Origin: Amaranthus tricolor
Taxonomy: Eukaryota; Streptophyta; Magnoliopsida; Caryophyllales; Amaranthaceae
Reading direction: 5' to 3'
Assembly: GCF_026212465.1 (NCBI RefSeq)
Contig: NC_080060.1
Span: 673,501 to 737,500, forward strand
DNA: 64,000 bases
Shown here: piece after piece, positions 27,341-39,675 of the stretch
Position numbering within the stretch: the stretch's first letter is position 1
Layout: each line of letters opens with the position of its first letter
The notes under the pieces: model-generated
Databases searched by the model: none
Told to the model about the DNA's origin: nothing
The model's input: only the letters and a program-made list of their open reading frames with translations
Program-made: the position numbers and the translations under genes

Positions 27341-27578
27341 TATATATATACACCACCATATCTGTCATTTCTATTGCTCATTTAAATTCAACTCATTTAA
27401 ACTTGCACATTTTTTCACCCATCTCTCTTTTTTTCTCACAAAATGGTTGATTTTTGTTATCCTAATTATTACCACATAATTAAAACAAAAATACTCATGT
27501 TTTTCATGCTACAAAATCTCAAACAAAATATATTAACCTTTTCCTATATTTTTGGATTGGTGATCATGATTCTTTTAT
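27341..27578 (+). CDS. Doubtful 45-codon frame behind a TATA-like element
   Basis: A TATATATATA element at about 27,341 and a CT-rich leader precede ATG at 27,441 in a good context (CACAAAATGG). The frame starts MVDFCYPNYYHIIKTKILMF, turns hydrophobic and stops after 45 codons. The promoter-like arrangement is suggestive, but the product is short and unrecognised and could be chance. Confidence 0.2.
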
Positions 27579-28104
27579 AATGAATTAATCATGAGTTGAT
27601 GAAGATTCATGGATGATGAAATATATGCAAGGGGAATTAAGCACTCTTGGTCCGAATTCGATCCGAATCTAATCTAGTACTAGTTATGTATTAATTACTC
27701 ATCTTTGTTTTTTTTTTTTTTCAATTTTGTTTTATTTGGATATTTATTTCTTAATTTGATTTGTGAGTTTGTATTGTGTTAGCTATATATAGTTTTAGAT
27801 ATTTCAACCCTCTTTTTATGGTTGGTTTTATGAACTATAATGTATGGATTAGTTATGTAAATAATGGGATTGAATTGAGCATTTAATCTAGTTTTATCTA
27901 GGTTATTTTCTACTATATAAGTATGGAAATGTAGTATAAATTTTGCATTTCTTAATTTTTTATCATAATCTTGATTTAATTTGTTTAAGTCCTAAATATG
28001 TATATGATATCTATTCTTAGTTTACATTTTTTATCGTCAAAAAATCAACTCAAATGAAGTGAAATTAATAATTGAACTTATAAAGATACTATTACGTTGA
28101 TTTT

Positions 28105-28350
28105 TGATACTACTTTCTAAGGTCCCTCTCATTTAACATTTATTTTCATTTTAGTTTGTTCCATTGATTTTTCACTCGATCAATCTCACTCTCCTTCTAA
28201 TAACATCCATAAGCTTATTAGCTATCCATTTTAACTAGTTATTTATATTATTTAATAGTTTTTTATATTTTTTCAACTCAATTTTTATTTTAACTAATTT
28301 TTTTGTAAATAAATAGTGCTAGTCGAGAGGGACAGAAAGAGTATTTAACA
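28105..28350. mobile_element. Stowaway-like MITE
   Basis: Left end TACTTTCTAAGGTCCCTCTC is mirrored by the right end GAGAGGGACAGAAAGAGTAT. The interior is AT-rich and non-coding. Confidence 0.5.
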
Positions 28351-28449
28351 ATACATCGATATGTAAAGGCTTAAAGATGTTAGGCAGTGGTTTTGATAGT
28401 TGAACAATTGATTGTAAGCACTACATGTGGACAAGATCAACAATCACGG

Positions 28450-28556
28450 ATCACACTCTTTTCTCTGGGCATGAGTTGCCGCCGTATTTTCCTCCCCAGA
28501 CTCTGCTCATGGTTTTTCAATGGGTGGAATACATTAAATATGATGATGATGATCAA
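28450..28556 (+). mobile_element. RTE-type LINE 3' tail (fragment)
   Basis: Contains CATGAGTTGCCGCCGTATTT, CCTCCCCAGACTCTG and an (ATG)n tail, matching the 3'UTR of the 38.6-38.9 kb LINE copy. Confidence 0.55.
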
Positions 28557-29309
28557 CAATTACGGATCATATAGTGATTTCATTTGTTATTTGGCTATCG
28601 AGTTTCTATAATTCTTTATGATTTTCTATCTGGAATTTATTTGAATTAATACAAGGATTATTAAAGATGGAGATATTCTATATTTTTGTGTTAATATTAA
28701 GTATATATTATTACGTTATGATGTGAATATGTGATAGTTATAGCATATATTTACTTCGTTTTGTGCTTGCATTTAAATATTTTTTTGCGTTGTTCAATGC
28801 GTTTGGTAAATTGTTTATATATAGAGTTATACATAACTAGAAATTAATAATATTATGAAAATAGACTGCGAAATTAATAATATTATGAAAATAGACGGCA
28901 AAACGAATACAACAAATTTATAATTTTTCAGATCGCGGTAACGATTATTGCTCATGAAACAATTTTTACGGTCAAAAGAGATAATTTTACGACTTTAACC
29001 TATATCGTTGCGATAAACTCAAAAGTTTTTACTATACAGAATTGTATCATAAGCATCTTTTAGAATAAGAGTAATTTTGAATCAACGTCATGAATCATGA
29101 TTGACCCCAATTAGCAACTACCTTTACATCCACAATGACCCAATTTTTTTTATCAGTGTTATATATTTTAAAATAAAGATTAAACATATAATTGATTACT
29201 CTTTTTATTAAATTCCACTTTAATACACTTCTTTGTACTTTAGCAATTACAACGACATGACATTCCACGCATATTATTTAAAATATTAAAATTTTTCTTG
29301 AATTGAATT

Positions 29310-29427
29310 GCTCTTTGACCGTATCCTCTTTCTGGGTATAGATTACCACCTTTTTTACCTATCAGACCCTGATCATAGTTTCCTAATGACGAGATACACT
29401 AGGTATGATAAAGATGATGATGATTAA
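29310..29427 (+). mobile_element. Diverged RTE-type LINE 3' tail
   Basis: A diverged copy of the same tail: CAGACCCTGATCATAG, GAGATACACTAGGTATGATA and a GATGATGATGATT end. Confidence 0.4.
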
Positions 29428-29484
29428 AAATGAGAAAAAAAGTGTAGATAAGAATTAAAGAAAGCGAAGAGACTATAACTCAAA

Positions 29485-29640
29485 CATCTACTCTTGTGAA
29501 AGACCTTATCTCAAAGAGACGATCTCAAAATAAAAAACTCATAAGTTTATTTTTTCTTTAATTTGTATTAATTGGGTTATTTAGCCCATATATCTAATGC
29601 GTTTCTTTGGGAGACCATCTCTTACAATAATTTGTGTAAC
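29485..29640. mobile_element. Short MITE of the TGAGACGGTCTC group
   Basis: Left AAGACCTTATCTCAAAGAGA and right TCTTTGGGAGACCATCTCTT form imperfect inverted ends around an AT-rich core. Confidence 0.5.
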
Positions 29641-30232
29641 TCAGAAAATATAGCTAATTTAAAGAAATAAAAAAAATAGAAAAATTGTTGCAATTGTTAG
29701 ATACAGACGTACTTTGATCATGTGATCTAATGCTAATTAGTTGACCCACGTAGAGATTTGGAAGTGATGTCTGCTGAGAAATAGACACATTAATCTTGAA
29801 TGTTGATGTTAAAGATGTTAGGTGGGTATTAATATTCAATATTACAAACAAAACATAATTAGCTGTAAGAATCCAACTTTATTTGCACTTTTTTCTTTTC
29901 AAGTGGGTTACTTTAGAGATAATACTTATTTCTTTGACTAATGCCTAAAAAGCTAGATGTAATGTGCAATGTGACCAAGATTTTAGGGTGCACTTTAAGT
30001 TTTATGCTAATTAGTTGACCTGGGGATTTTGTGCTGCAATGAAATTATGACATTTGCATGCTTGAGTTTCATAGAAACATAGTGGGTCATTTCCGATCTA
30101 ATAGCTCGGGTTGAGAATGAGATTAGAAAGAAAATGAAAGAAATTTTTGATGTATTAATATTTAATATTGTTGAAATTAAAGTAACGATTTTAGTTGTCT
30201 TTCAGTCGGTCTATATCAACAAAACGTATTTC

Positions 30233-30330
30233 AGTCAGTTTTTTATGAGACCGTTTCTTTGAAAGATGTCTTTCAGGTTCAATCCATTAAAGCTTTTTGG
30301 AGACTGTCTCTAACAAGAACTTGTAAGCGT
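30233..30330. mobile_element. Short MITE fragment of the TGAGACGGTCTC group
   Basis: TATGAGACCGTTTCTTTGAA on the left and TTTTGGAGACTGTCTCTAAC on the right are inverted relative to each other over less than 100 bp. Confidence 0.4.
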
Positions 30331-31513
30331 ATTTTCTTTTAAAAAAGTTCATAGACTTGAAAATGCATGGAAGATAATATTGTGTTTTGTGTTCATCGAG
30401 TGTATAATTAATATATCACCATGAATTTATTTGACAAATGACTGTTAGTTAGAGTTGTTGGCTGATTTAACCAACTAGAAGTATTAGTTGATAAACTATT
30501 TATTTAAGTTAGTAGTTATTATTGAAATGTTTGGTAAAAAAAATTATATTAGTTGTTGACTGTTTATTTCAAATGGTTGATTCAGCTATTAATATACTCT
30601 ATGAAATTATTTATTTCATTTTTAATTTATAATTATTTGCTTCACCCTATAAAATATATATTTTTTAGTAAAACATAAGCAAAATTCAAACATCATCTCA
30701 TGTTAAACCTAAATTGGTTATATTCTACTTTAATTGATAAATTCACAAAATTATAAAAGCTAAAAAATATGTACACTTAACATAGTTTGTTTATAAATAG
30801 TTTGTTGATAAGCTTATGACCGAATTAGACTCGTTTTTTGTCCTAATATTCAAGTGAAAAGTCTATATTTCCAGTTAAAATCAAGTATTATCTATCAATT
30901 TCAAGTCCAAATTAAAAAATTGACAACTAATCAAGATAGTTGCAAACTTGCTATAATGGCATTGGCATCTCTCTAGAAATCTAGGAAGTCTAAACAAGGT
31001 ACTGTCAAGCCAATACTAATCGAGCTCCACCAGACTATCTATCACTCATCAATTCTACAACCTGAACTCCATCAATTATCAATCCTATACCAAATTATTG
31101 CAAGACCACAAGAAAAGAACCCTGTACTCAATGGGACAGCCAGGGAGAATTGAGAGAGTGCATAGGACTTCAGCATACGAAATATGATTTCAGTCTACGA
31201 TGCCATAACAGTCGCAAAACACCTCTCAGATAGTGGGAGTAACTGAGGTTGATCTGTGCGTTGTACTCGAACAATACTGCTCAAACATCAAGAATCTTTC
31301 TTACAATCAAAAACAAAGACTAGGCTAATTCTCTGCATAATTCGAATCTTTTACATTCAATAGTTTATAAAAATGTCAAAACCACCAAAGCTTAAGTTGT
31401 GCCGATTGCCGAACATTTAGAGGTCGCAACACAGAAGATATAATGCATAAACATAATCTAGTCTGTAAAAACTTCAAAATCAGATCCTGCTGTAGATCCA
31501 CCCATGCTATGGT

Positions 31514-33400
31514 TCAGCGGTACTGAAATCCAAAAAGGAGATAATTTAGTTATAAAGATATGAAGCAACACCCTCTACGAGAAGGCGACATACAAGCTAG
31601 AAACTAAAAGCAGAGGTGAAACCAAAGACAGGTTTCCTGCAACCAATACTAATCAATGCAAAGACGTATACTCTGTATAACAAACTAAGATCTTAGTAAT
31701 ATAAATTAAGCTTTTTCATATAAAATTGATGCCAGGAAAAAATTCACCACTAATGGAATCAAAGTTTCATAACACAGAAAATTAGCCCATTCACAGAATT
31801 TGTGAGGTATATTTCAGAGGAAAATAACCACAAGATACATATCTAGTCTTAGCTTTTAGTTTTAAGGTGTACATTGTAGAATAAAACTTCTCTTCAACAA
31901 AATTATTGTTTGCAAAATTTGCACCCTAAAAAATAATAATGGATTCAATACACAGAGCCCTAAAATATAGATTGATTTTATAGTAGTATATCTAAAAACG
32001 AGAGGAAGTATATCAAAAGAATGACTGGTTTGAGAAAATACTTAATTCCATCAAATCCCACATGTCCAAGTGCCATCTCAAATTGGTATCCCAAGTAAAC
32101 ATACCCCTCCAAATTCCTCTCATTAGCCAATATCTTCCCTCCTAATCTCTCGATCCAAACAAGGTGTTAGAAACCAAGTCGGTTCATCCAAAACTCTTAG
32201 AACCCAAAATAACTCTAATCAAGTAACTATATCTACATAAGCGACAAATATGTCAAGAACAATCAATGTAACACAGTCCAAAAACAATGTTAGCTAATCC
32301 AAACCTCAAAACATTCAAACTCATACAAGTAAATCTCAAATGGTCGAATCAATACTATAATTCTCCTCCCATCTTCTCAAGAAACAATGTCATTATAAAA
32401 GTATTTTACCATTGCTGGATGGAATTCAATAAGAGCTAATAAATATTAATCTTCTTCTATGATCCTACTTAAAAAATAATTCAAGACAGTCATGCAACAA
32501 ATCAATTTGTATCTTCCTTTTCAAGCTCAATTTTATCATCCAAAAGCAAAAATAATAGAAATCATATTTTTTAACATAATTATTTTTCTACGATGTCGTC
32601 TTATCAACTATAATTATGTTGATTGTACACTATAAACAACTTTTTGTTATCACTAACAAGGGTATTAGTTGATTAAATCCAAGCCCTTGACCTAGAACCC
32701 AACTCAACTTTAGGGATTAAATTTTTAGAATGAGTTTCTATACGATCAAAATCAATAAATTAAGAATAAAATTCTTAAGCATATTAGAGGCTCAATACTC
32801 GAACTTGCGGAAGAGAAAACTATGGTGAAACCAATCTTCATTTTCAAGTCCAATTTTGTCGTCTATAAACAAAGATATATGTTGTTTTCATATATTTATT
32901 TAGCTAACATATTGTCATTTCACGATTGAATGTAATAATTTTGGCCCCTTCAGTTTAAATTCATTGCTTCGTCCCTAAACTCAACTCAACTCAACTTTTA
33001 GGACTAAGTAATAAGCATGAGTTTCTTATCCAAAGCTATACGATCAAATTCAGTAAATTAAGAATGACATGCCAAAGCAAACTAAACATTAAATTCTCAA
33101 GGGAAAAAAAAGGCAAGAAATAAGAACAGAGTAAAAAAATTAGACCTTGATGAAACCAATCTCCTTAGCATTGCTACGGAAGCATTGCCTGCAACACATC
33201 AATCCATACTTGCGAATGATTGCGTGAGGATTTCCACAAACACGGCTACATTAAACAACAATCAAGTTAAATATATCATAATCAAACACAAAAACTAACA
33301 TCAAAATCATCAAGAAAAAAATCAAAAAAAGAGAGTACCAAGCGCGAGATCCAGGGCCATAGCTCTTAGGGTGAGAATTCCAGATGTTAGAATGCCCCAT
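31514..33400 (-). CDS. RPS29: 40S ribosomal protein S29 (uS14)
   Basis: Exons in transcript order: 33400-33339, 33245-33146, 31522-31514; all GT-AG. The 56-aa protein starts [20 protein letters not shown] and ends GFIKYR, matching eukaryotic S29 along its length. Cys21/Cys24 and Cys39/Cys42 form the zinc-binding C4 site. It is a structural protein of the small ribosomal subunit head near the decoding site. The last exon holds only the codons for Tyr, Arg and the stop, after a 1.6-kb intron. The telo-box AAACCCTAG at 33,465-33,473, common in plant ribosomal protein gene promoters, lies just upstream in the leader region. Confidence 0.96.
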
Positions 33401-34798
33401 TTTTGCTATGGAATCGAGATTTTAGAATAATTCGTAGAAGATGTAGTGCCGGTCGGCTTCGGAAAAACCCTAGCACAGTCTTGACGATGAATTTGGGGAA
33501 ATGAAATAGTGTAAAGTGAGGTTTTATACTTTCATACCCCACCGAACCAATTTACTTGCCACATCTCCTTATTTGGTAAAACCATATCAATTTATTTGGT
33601 AAAACCATATCAATTGTCACATTTCTATTTTGTTAATTTTTTTTACCTAAATATCATTAGTTCACACTTCACGCACGTAATTACGAATATACCCGAATAT
33701 ACCCTACTTACACAAACTAATTAATTAAATAACCCTTCACTACTTACCCAACTACCACCTTTTTAATGGACCCCACACCACTCTTAATAACCGTGCCCAA
33801 ACAAATGGAACAATTAAAATGATTCGGAGGGAGTATAAGGTTAGTAAACGTGCTCGAGTGGTCCCACGCTTAATGCAAAATCGAGTCTGTTTAGAACCCT
33901 TCGACTCATAGGAATATATTGATGATTATAATTGTTTTATTATAAATTGATAATCATGAATATCAGGTTTAAATAGACTTAAACTCTTCTCAAATTTATA
34001 AGTCGAAATTTTCTTAACTCGATCATAGATTAATTGGATTTGGTATATTGGGTTTTAAAAAGATTTTAATCAACTATTTTATTTCATTGTTTTTATATGT
34101 GATGTGGTTTTATTTTCTCCATTGTATATTGGATTCAATGAAATACTCCTTGAAGCATGAATTTTATTTTTTGATTATAGAATAGATTGGAAAAAAAAGA
34201 GTTATGTGAGATTTGATTTCAGAATATTAATAGAAAAAGACGATATTTACTCTAATTAAGACAAGACTCAATTCTTAATTTATAGCACAAATTATTTCTT
34301 CCTCCTATAGGAATTCATAACATAAATGAATCTTAGTGTAATTCATTTACACTATTAATGGAGAAGAAAATTTGAAAATATTGAGCTAATATTGTGTTGT
34401 TCTTGTCTCAATTATATTTTCACTAACTTTTTAAATTTAATTCAATTACAATTTGATAGGGCAAATATTCTAGACAACATAATAGGACATAGCCAAAATG
34501 CACCTTTGCATTAAAGGTACATGATTGAGTCTCAAATCTCTAACAATTTAATGATTCATACCATTCAAATTTCAACCATATACTTAAAATTATGGCTGAA
34601 AAATTCCCAATTATTTTTAACATTGATCAATTTTCAAAAAGTTAGCCTAGAAGACATTAAATTGATCATTCTTTCATGAATAGGTGGCTCCTAATAGCGG
34701 ACTTTTGTTGAGGTCGGCCAAGGCCATACTCTCCGAAATTTTTTAAACTTAAAAAATTATTCTTGTCAAGGGTTCAAAACCGTTGGATCGATTGTCCA
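33401..34798. other. RPS29 promoter and AT-rich spacer
   Basis: The first 100 bp hold the RPS29 leader with its telo-box. A Stowaway-like end, CGGAGGGAGTATAAGG, lies near 33,822 without a visible partner. No other gene is seen up to the next exon. Confidence 0.4.
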
Positions 34799-35950
34799 CT
34801 AGAACGTATTGCTAAAGGATGTTCCCCATCGAGTCCAAGCGAACACGTTTCGAATACGTTTCTTCTTGAGCCATTTAGGAGAGGGTGAACGAGTTTGAAT
34901 AGACTCGGTTTTCTTCAATATTTCCCACATGATATGAACATCTTCATATTCACAAGCTTGCACTTCTTGGCTAAGTATCAATATTCCTGCTTGTTCATCA
35001 AATTAAAGGATTCATAAGCTCATATTCAACAATACATTGCAAATTTAACTATTGATATCGCTGTTGGATGTTGATCTTTTTTTAGTCTTTTTATTCAGTA
35101 GCTAAAAGTCTTGGTTTTTTTTGGTTTTTTAACTAATTGGATAATAAAATTAAAACTAATAAGAAAATAAAAATACTGTACTAGTGTTTAGTTTTGTCTT
35201 AAACCAAAATTTTAACTGACTCAAAAACTATTTACCAAACAATTTAATTATTTAACTGTTTAACTAATAAAATACAAGTCAAAGGTCATAAAAAATTATT
35301 TACAAAGCATTTTAGTATAATAGTTACAAAGTACATTGCAATTGTAATCATGATAATTAAACTAGATCTAAAATAACATAAAGCATTTTCTCATTTCATT
35401 ATTACTTTCTCTTCTCTTCTCTATCTTTTGAATTTCCATCATATAATTTAAAAAATCCTTACAAATTTGAATCATATATTTAATGTAATTTCAAAGGAAC
35501 GAAAAAAGTAATATAGATTTCAAAATAGAAAAAAGTAAAGATTTCTAATAATACAATTTGGAATCGCCAAACTAAAAAATTGTGATTTGACCTACGTTAA
35601 AGATTTTCTTTGTAATACAACCTTTTTCAAGTAAGATTTTAGATTCGATTTTCGCGGTCTTTTTTTCTAATCCTCTCATTTCCTCGACCTACCTAATACT
35701 GAAAAACAAATTATAAAAAATAAAACCAATTAAACCATTGAACAATTAATCTTATAAAACTCAACTTGAAAATACTACTCCTATTTCAATTCAAATTCAA
35801 CAAATAAATAAATTAGATATACATAAATATACCAATCAAATATACATATAATTACTCACCACGCTTGCGATAATAAAAACGAGCAGCAAGACCACGGCAA
35901 ATACGTCTAACAGGCAAAATCAAAGTTTTCTCCAACCAGTAAAACTCCAT
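34799..35950 (-). CDS. Small two-exon plant protein with CEYEDVHIMWEIL motif, unknown function
   Basis: Exon 1 is 35950-35860 (MEFYWLEKTLILPVRRICRG...) and ends in a GTGAGT donor. Exon 2 is 34986-34799 after a TTTGATGAACAAGCAG acceptor. The join restores frame and gives 92 aa. The N-terminus is hydrophobic then basic (RRICRG, ARFYYRKRG). The middle carries QACEYEDVHIMWEILKKTES, which I recall as the hallmark of a plant-specific family of about 100-aa proteins without assigned function. The C-terminus is basic and aromatic. No signal peptide cleavage site is evident. The agreement of splice phase with a conserved motif makes the gene convincing. Confidence 0.75.
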
Positions 35951-37920
35951 AATATATATTAATTTATAAATAATACTCCTACTATAGTTATATATTATAT
36001 AGAATAATAATATTTATATTTATATTAATAATATTTTGGGAAGATTTTTGTAACTGGATTATGAAGGATAAGATATTTGAAATATAAGGATATAATCCTT
36101 ATATCATGAATTTGATTTTGACGATATTAATAAACTTGTGAAATATATATTTTTCACAAATTAAAATTTTAATTTACTTCTCTATATGACGGAGAAGACT
36201 ACATAAATAATAAGAGGAGGAAACATAAAATAAAATAACAACTTGAAAAGTATATAAGAATCCATAAAAATGAAGCCACGTAGTTGTTTTTTTGTCGGAT
36301 AAATTAGATTTGCAGTGTCGGTAGCATTTTCTATCCATGTGGGGGGTGATTTCACTATATTTGTATAGAGGAAGATATTTATGGATTTTTTTTTTTGATT
36401 TATATATTCTTTGAGTTCTAATGAGATTAAATCAAAGACATGGCGAGTGATTTTTAAATAAAGTTGTAATTTGTAAGAATATAATATTATAGAATGAGAA
36501 ATTAAATTGTGTGAATGATATTAAAAGAGAATTTAAATGTGTGGTTAAAATTAAAAGAGGGTGGATGGAGTTCATTTCTAAATAAGAAAATCATGCAAAA
36601 GGAGTGAGATAGTCCAAAAATGAAAATTGATGCAAACCGAAACTGAATGAGAGAGAGGAAGTAGTGTATTTGGAAACTAGGTTGTTGAATATTTTAGCTT
36701 ATTTATTGATGGTTGCATGGTTAAATCATCTAATGCTAAATTCTGGTAAATTAGCTAATTAAAACAGTATGAATCAACTAATTTACAACAATTACTCCCA
36801 CCAATATATTTAAAATTAACTGGTTAAAATAATAGAATTTATAATCCGCAAAACTATACACCAAAGCTTTAATCTCATTATATAAAAACGACTACACCAA
36901 TCAAAATAAATGAGTATAAAATTTAAGAATACATGCTATTTAGGCAAAATGACAACCACAACAACAATATTAAAATTTATAGCCTAACTTATAAATCCAC
37001 TAAACAATATACTCTCTCTATTTCTTTTTATTTGTCCACTTTACCTTTTGTATGCATTTTTTAACATATTTTAAGTTTTAATATCTCTAAGTACGCATTA
37101 TAAAAATTATATATTAAAAAACTTTACATTGAGACAAATCTAACAGGATCTCACATAAATATATTTTATCTTCAATATATACTTCAAAAATTTAATTTAA
37201 ATTTCTCTTTCTTAAAGTGAACAAACTTAAAGTGGATAAAAAAAAAGAACGGCAGGTAGTAGCATATATATAGTACCCATAATACAATCAATTTGCTACA
37301 TTTTCTATTTTCGTTTTAGCCAATAAATTTATTGTATTTTTTTTAATTTGAAATAATTTATGTTATTTTATTTATTTTAATATCATCCATACAATTTAAA
37401 TTTTTTATATTGTTCTCCTAACAAAATAATTATCATAGTAAACTGGTAAAATTTGCTATAATATAGCAAATTCACCGGCTCAAAAGTGTGTTATCTAGGC
37501 CGAAAAGATAAGACAAATAACTAAAGTATGTTACATTGGTAGTTATTTTCAAAAACCTAAAGTTGAACCGCCCATTGGAACTACTATAGGTTTGGTCACC
37601 CAAACTAACAATATTATCGTTCCGTTTTAAATGGTAGTAATTTTAGTTGAAAAATCTAATGACTACCTTAATGGTCAATGCTTATCCCACTCTAATCATC
37701 TCATTTTCTTCATAAAATTATTCCAATGCATTATCATTGGAAGAGGTGATATTAGGTGGTAATAGAAATTTGTAAAAAAAAAATTTTTTTTTGATTAAAG
37801 TTTCGTTACCATGAGAATAGTATGAAATTTTTGATAAAATTTTACACTATAAATTATTTCTATTACCACCATTTAGTACCACTAACAAACGGGGCATATA
37901 TTTTTTATTTCAAGCAATTA
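35951..37920. other. AT-rich spacer upstream of the 92-aa gene
   Basis: No gene seen. It holds the promoter region of the minus-strand gene ending at 35,950 and the Stowaway-like MITE at 37.0-37.3 kb. Confidence 0.4.
37011..37262. mobile_element. Stowaway-like MITE
   Basis: Left end ACTCTCTCTATTTCTTTTTA..TTGTCCACTTTA is mirrored by the right end TAAAGTGGATAAAAAAAAAG..CGGCAGGTAGTA. Confidence 0.55.
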
Positions 37921-37934
37921 TCCTATATAAAACC
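37921..37934 (+). promoter_or_regulatory. TATA box of the Cys-rich peptide gene
   Basis: TCCTATATAAAACC lies about 110 bp before the ATG at 38,044, followed by a C-rich leader. This supports transcription of the short frame downstream. Confidence 0.6.
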
Positions 37935-38043
37935 ATCCTTTTTCCCCACCCATTGTCAGTGCATCAAATAATAATCATCCTCAAACAATTCCCAATTTCT
38001 CTTCTTAAAATTTCACATTTTCCCTTATCATTTCCTTTTTATA

Positions 38044-38220
38044 ATGGCTTCCAAAAACTCTCAAAAATGGTTAATTTTCCTAGTCTTAGGAATCATGGCA
38101 TTAACATGGAACAGTGCAAAAGCACAATCTAGCACAAGCAGTTGCACAATGCAATGTGTGCAACGTGCAAACTCCGTCTGCTCTGCTAGCCAATGCAATG
38201 GCAATACCTTACTCTTTTAA
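38044..38220 (+). CDS. Small secreted cysteine-rich peptide
   Basis: A 58-codon frame with a clear signal peptide: a short polar start, a hydrophobic core WLIFLVLGIMALTW, and a likely cleavage after SAKA. The mature part has four cysteines at 34, 38, 46 and 51 (Cx3C-x7-Cx4C), the spacing of a small two-disulphide peptide, near the Cx3C...Cx3C of alpha-hairpinins but not identical. A TATA box lies about 110 bp upstream. As read, the frame ends CNGNTLLF and stop. A second exon at 39,725-39,795 may instead replace the last seven residues (see findings). The role is unknown; defence or signalling peptides have such features, but that is inference. Confidence 0.6.
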   Translation: MASKNSQKWLIFLVLGIMALTWNSAKAQSSTSSCTMQCVQRANSVCSASQCNGNTLLF

Positions 38221-38555
38221 TAACAAAACCTTTATTTGATACATTGAATCAAAACACAAAAATTCACTTGAAGTTCCGCTTAAAATTAATAACGTGAAAT
38301 TGAAAAAATTGACGAAATTGAAAAAAACAGCTCAAACATTTAAGTCTGATGACCTAGTTTTTAGGTATCTTGTTGGGGGATTTTTGAGTTGCTAATCAAA
38401 TAATAAACATATGTACAACATATAAATTAGGAGAAAACTTAATTTAATGAGCCTAACAAATAGAAATGGATGAATAATAAAAAATATATAATACTTTTAT
38501 TTATATTTCTTAATCTGAATTAAGGAATATAGAAGTATAATATATTTTTTATCTT

Positions 38556-38880
38556 AGAAGGGATAGGAGCAGTTGGAGACGCCATATTCATGTCTTAGAC
38601 TTTTGATGTCCGCTTAGTTTTCCTTTTGGTATCCATACCCTCTTGCTCTTATCGTTTCCTTTCTATTAGTTCTATGTTTTCTTTTCTTATGGCTCACCTT
38701 TTATAGGCCTTTAAGTTATCTTGCACGTGTAATCACGTCTCTTTATCTTCCTCGAGCCGGAGGACTCCTTTGGTCGCGCTCTCCTTTATGGTTATGAGTT
38801 GCCGCCGTCTTTTCCTCCCCAGACCCTGGCCTTAGTTCGCTATGAGCGGGATATACTGGGTAGGATGATGATGATGATTT
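38556..38880 (+). mobile_element. 5'-truncated RTE-type LINE: last ORF codons, 3'UTR and (GAT)n tail
   Basis: The fragment begins with codons reading RRDRSSWRRHIHVLDF and stop (TGA at 38,604). That is the form of the reverse transcriptase ORF C-terminus in plant RTE-clade LINEs. A 3'UTR follows with CGAGCCGGAGGACTCC, GAGTTGCCGCCGTCTTTTCC and GGATATACTGGGTA, ending in (GAT)n. It is the fullest of five related tails in the window. Confidence 0.65.
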
Positions 38881-38935
38881 CTTAATGTGAATTAAAGAAA
38901 CTAACTTCCATCAATGAAAGTCGATTCATAAATTC

Positions 38936-39675
38936 TTGTATGAGATGGTCTCACCGCTAGATGCTCTTTTATACATGGGTTGAATAGTCCAATTAATATC
39001 AGGGGCGGAGCAAAGTATTCCGAGGCCCGATTTAATTTTTATAAATTTCTAAATTTGGAGCCCTTTATAATTGAAAAGACAGATTTTCTTAAACAAAAAT
39101 AAAAACTTAACATAATAATATTTTTAACTGCTATAATTAAATTAAACTCAACTCGGGATCTAACTACATTAATTTTAATTTTATAAAATAACTTAAATTA
39201 ATTTGTTAAAAATTAAATTTTAATCTCTAATGTAAAGAAGGAAGAGAAAAAAAAAGTAATGGTTGATGATGTAAAATAATCAAAAAGTGTAAAAGTTTAA
39301 AATATTGAAAAATCAAGGAATAAAATGTTCATTATTTTTAGTGATTATTAATGTTTTATGAATGGGTGAAAATTAAATGATGTAAGAGAAGATGTTTAGG
39401 GTTAAAATGATTGCTTTGGAAATAGATAAAAAATAAGAGAGAAAAATATAATTAGTAAGATTTGATCCTAAGACTAGTGATATATTATGTAAATCTCACA
39501 ACAACTACTCCAACTAATTAACATGTTATCATAATATGAAGACTTTTTAAATTTGGGGCCCTGTGCAATTGGGAACCCCGCACCCTTTAAGAACTGTCCA
39601 TGATTAATACAATTATTAGCATACAAGCTCTTTATTTTGAGGATGTTTCACCGAGAGACGGTCACTCTCACAAGA
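38936..39675. mobile_element. MITE of the TGAGACGGTCTC group, split by a nested element
   Basis: The left part starts at TTGTATGAGATGGTCTCACC. The right part ends at CGAGAGACGGTCACTCTCAC. The ends are inverted copies as in the intact MITEs at 18.9 and 29.5 kb. The two halves are separated by the hAT-like element at 39,000-39,602. Confidence 0.5.
39000..39602. mobile_element. Non-autonomous hAT-like element nested in a MITE
   Basis: Ends are CAGGGGCGG on the left and, reversed, CATGGACAG on the right. The subterminal GGCCC/AAATTT-type blocks are also inverted (AGGCCCGATTTAA against TTTAAATTTGGGGCCCT). Flanks ATTAATAT and ATTAATAC form an 8-bp target duplication with one change. It has no coding capacity. 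Confidence 0.6.

Larger units (their letters stand above)
24000..31390. other. Gene-poor AT-rich region with mobile-element fragments
   Basis: Apart from the LINE tails, MITEs and one doubtful short frame listed separately, I see no exon, RNA gene or domain in this stretch. Open frames here have the composition of AT-rich noise. A block at 31,000-31,300 is less AT-rich but has no recognised content. Confidence 0.5.
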
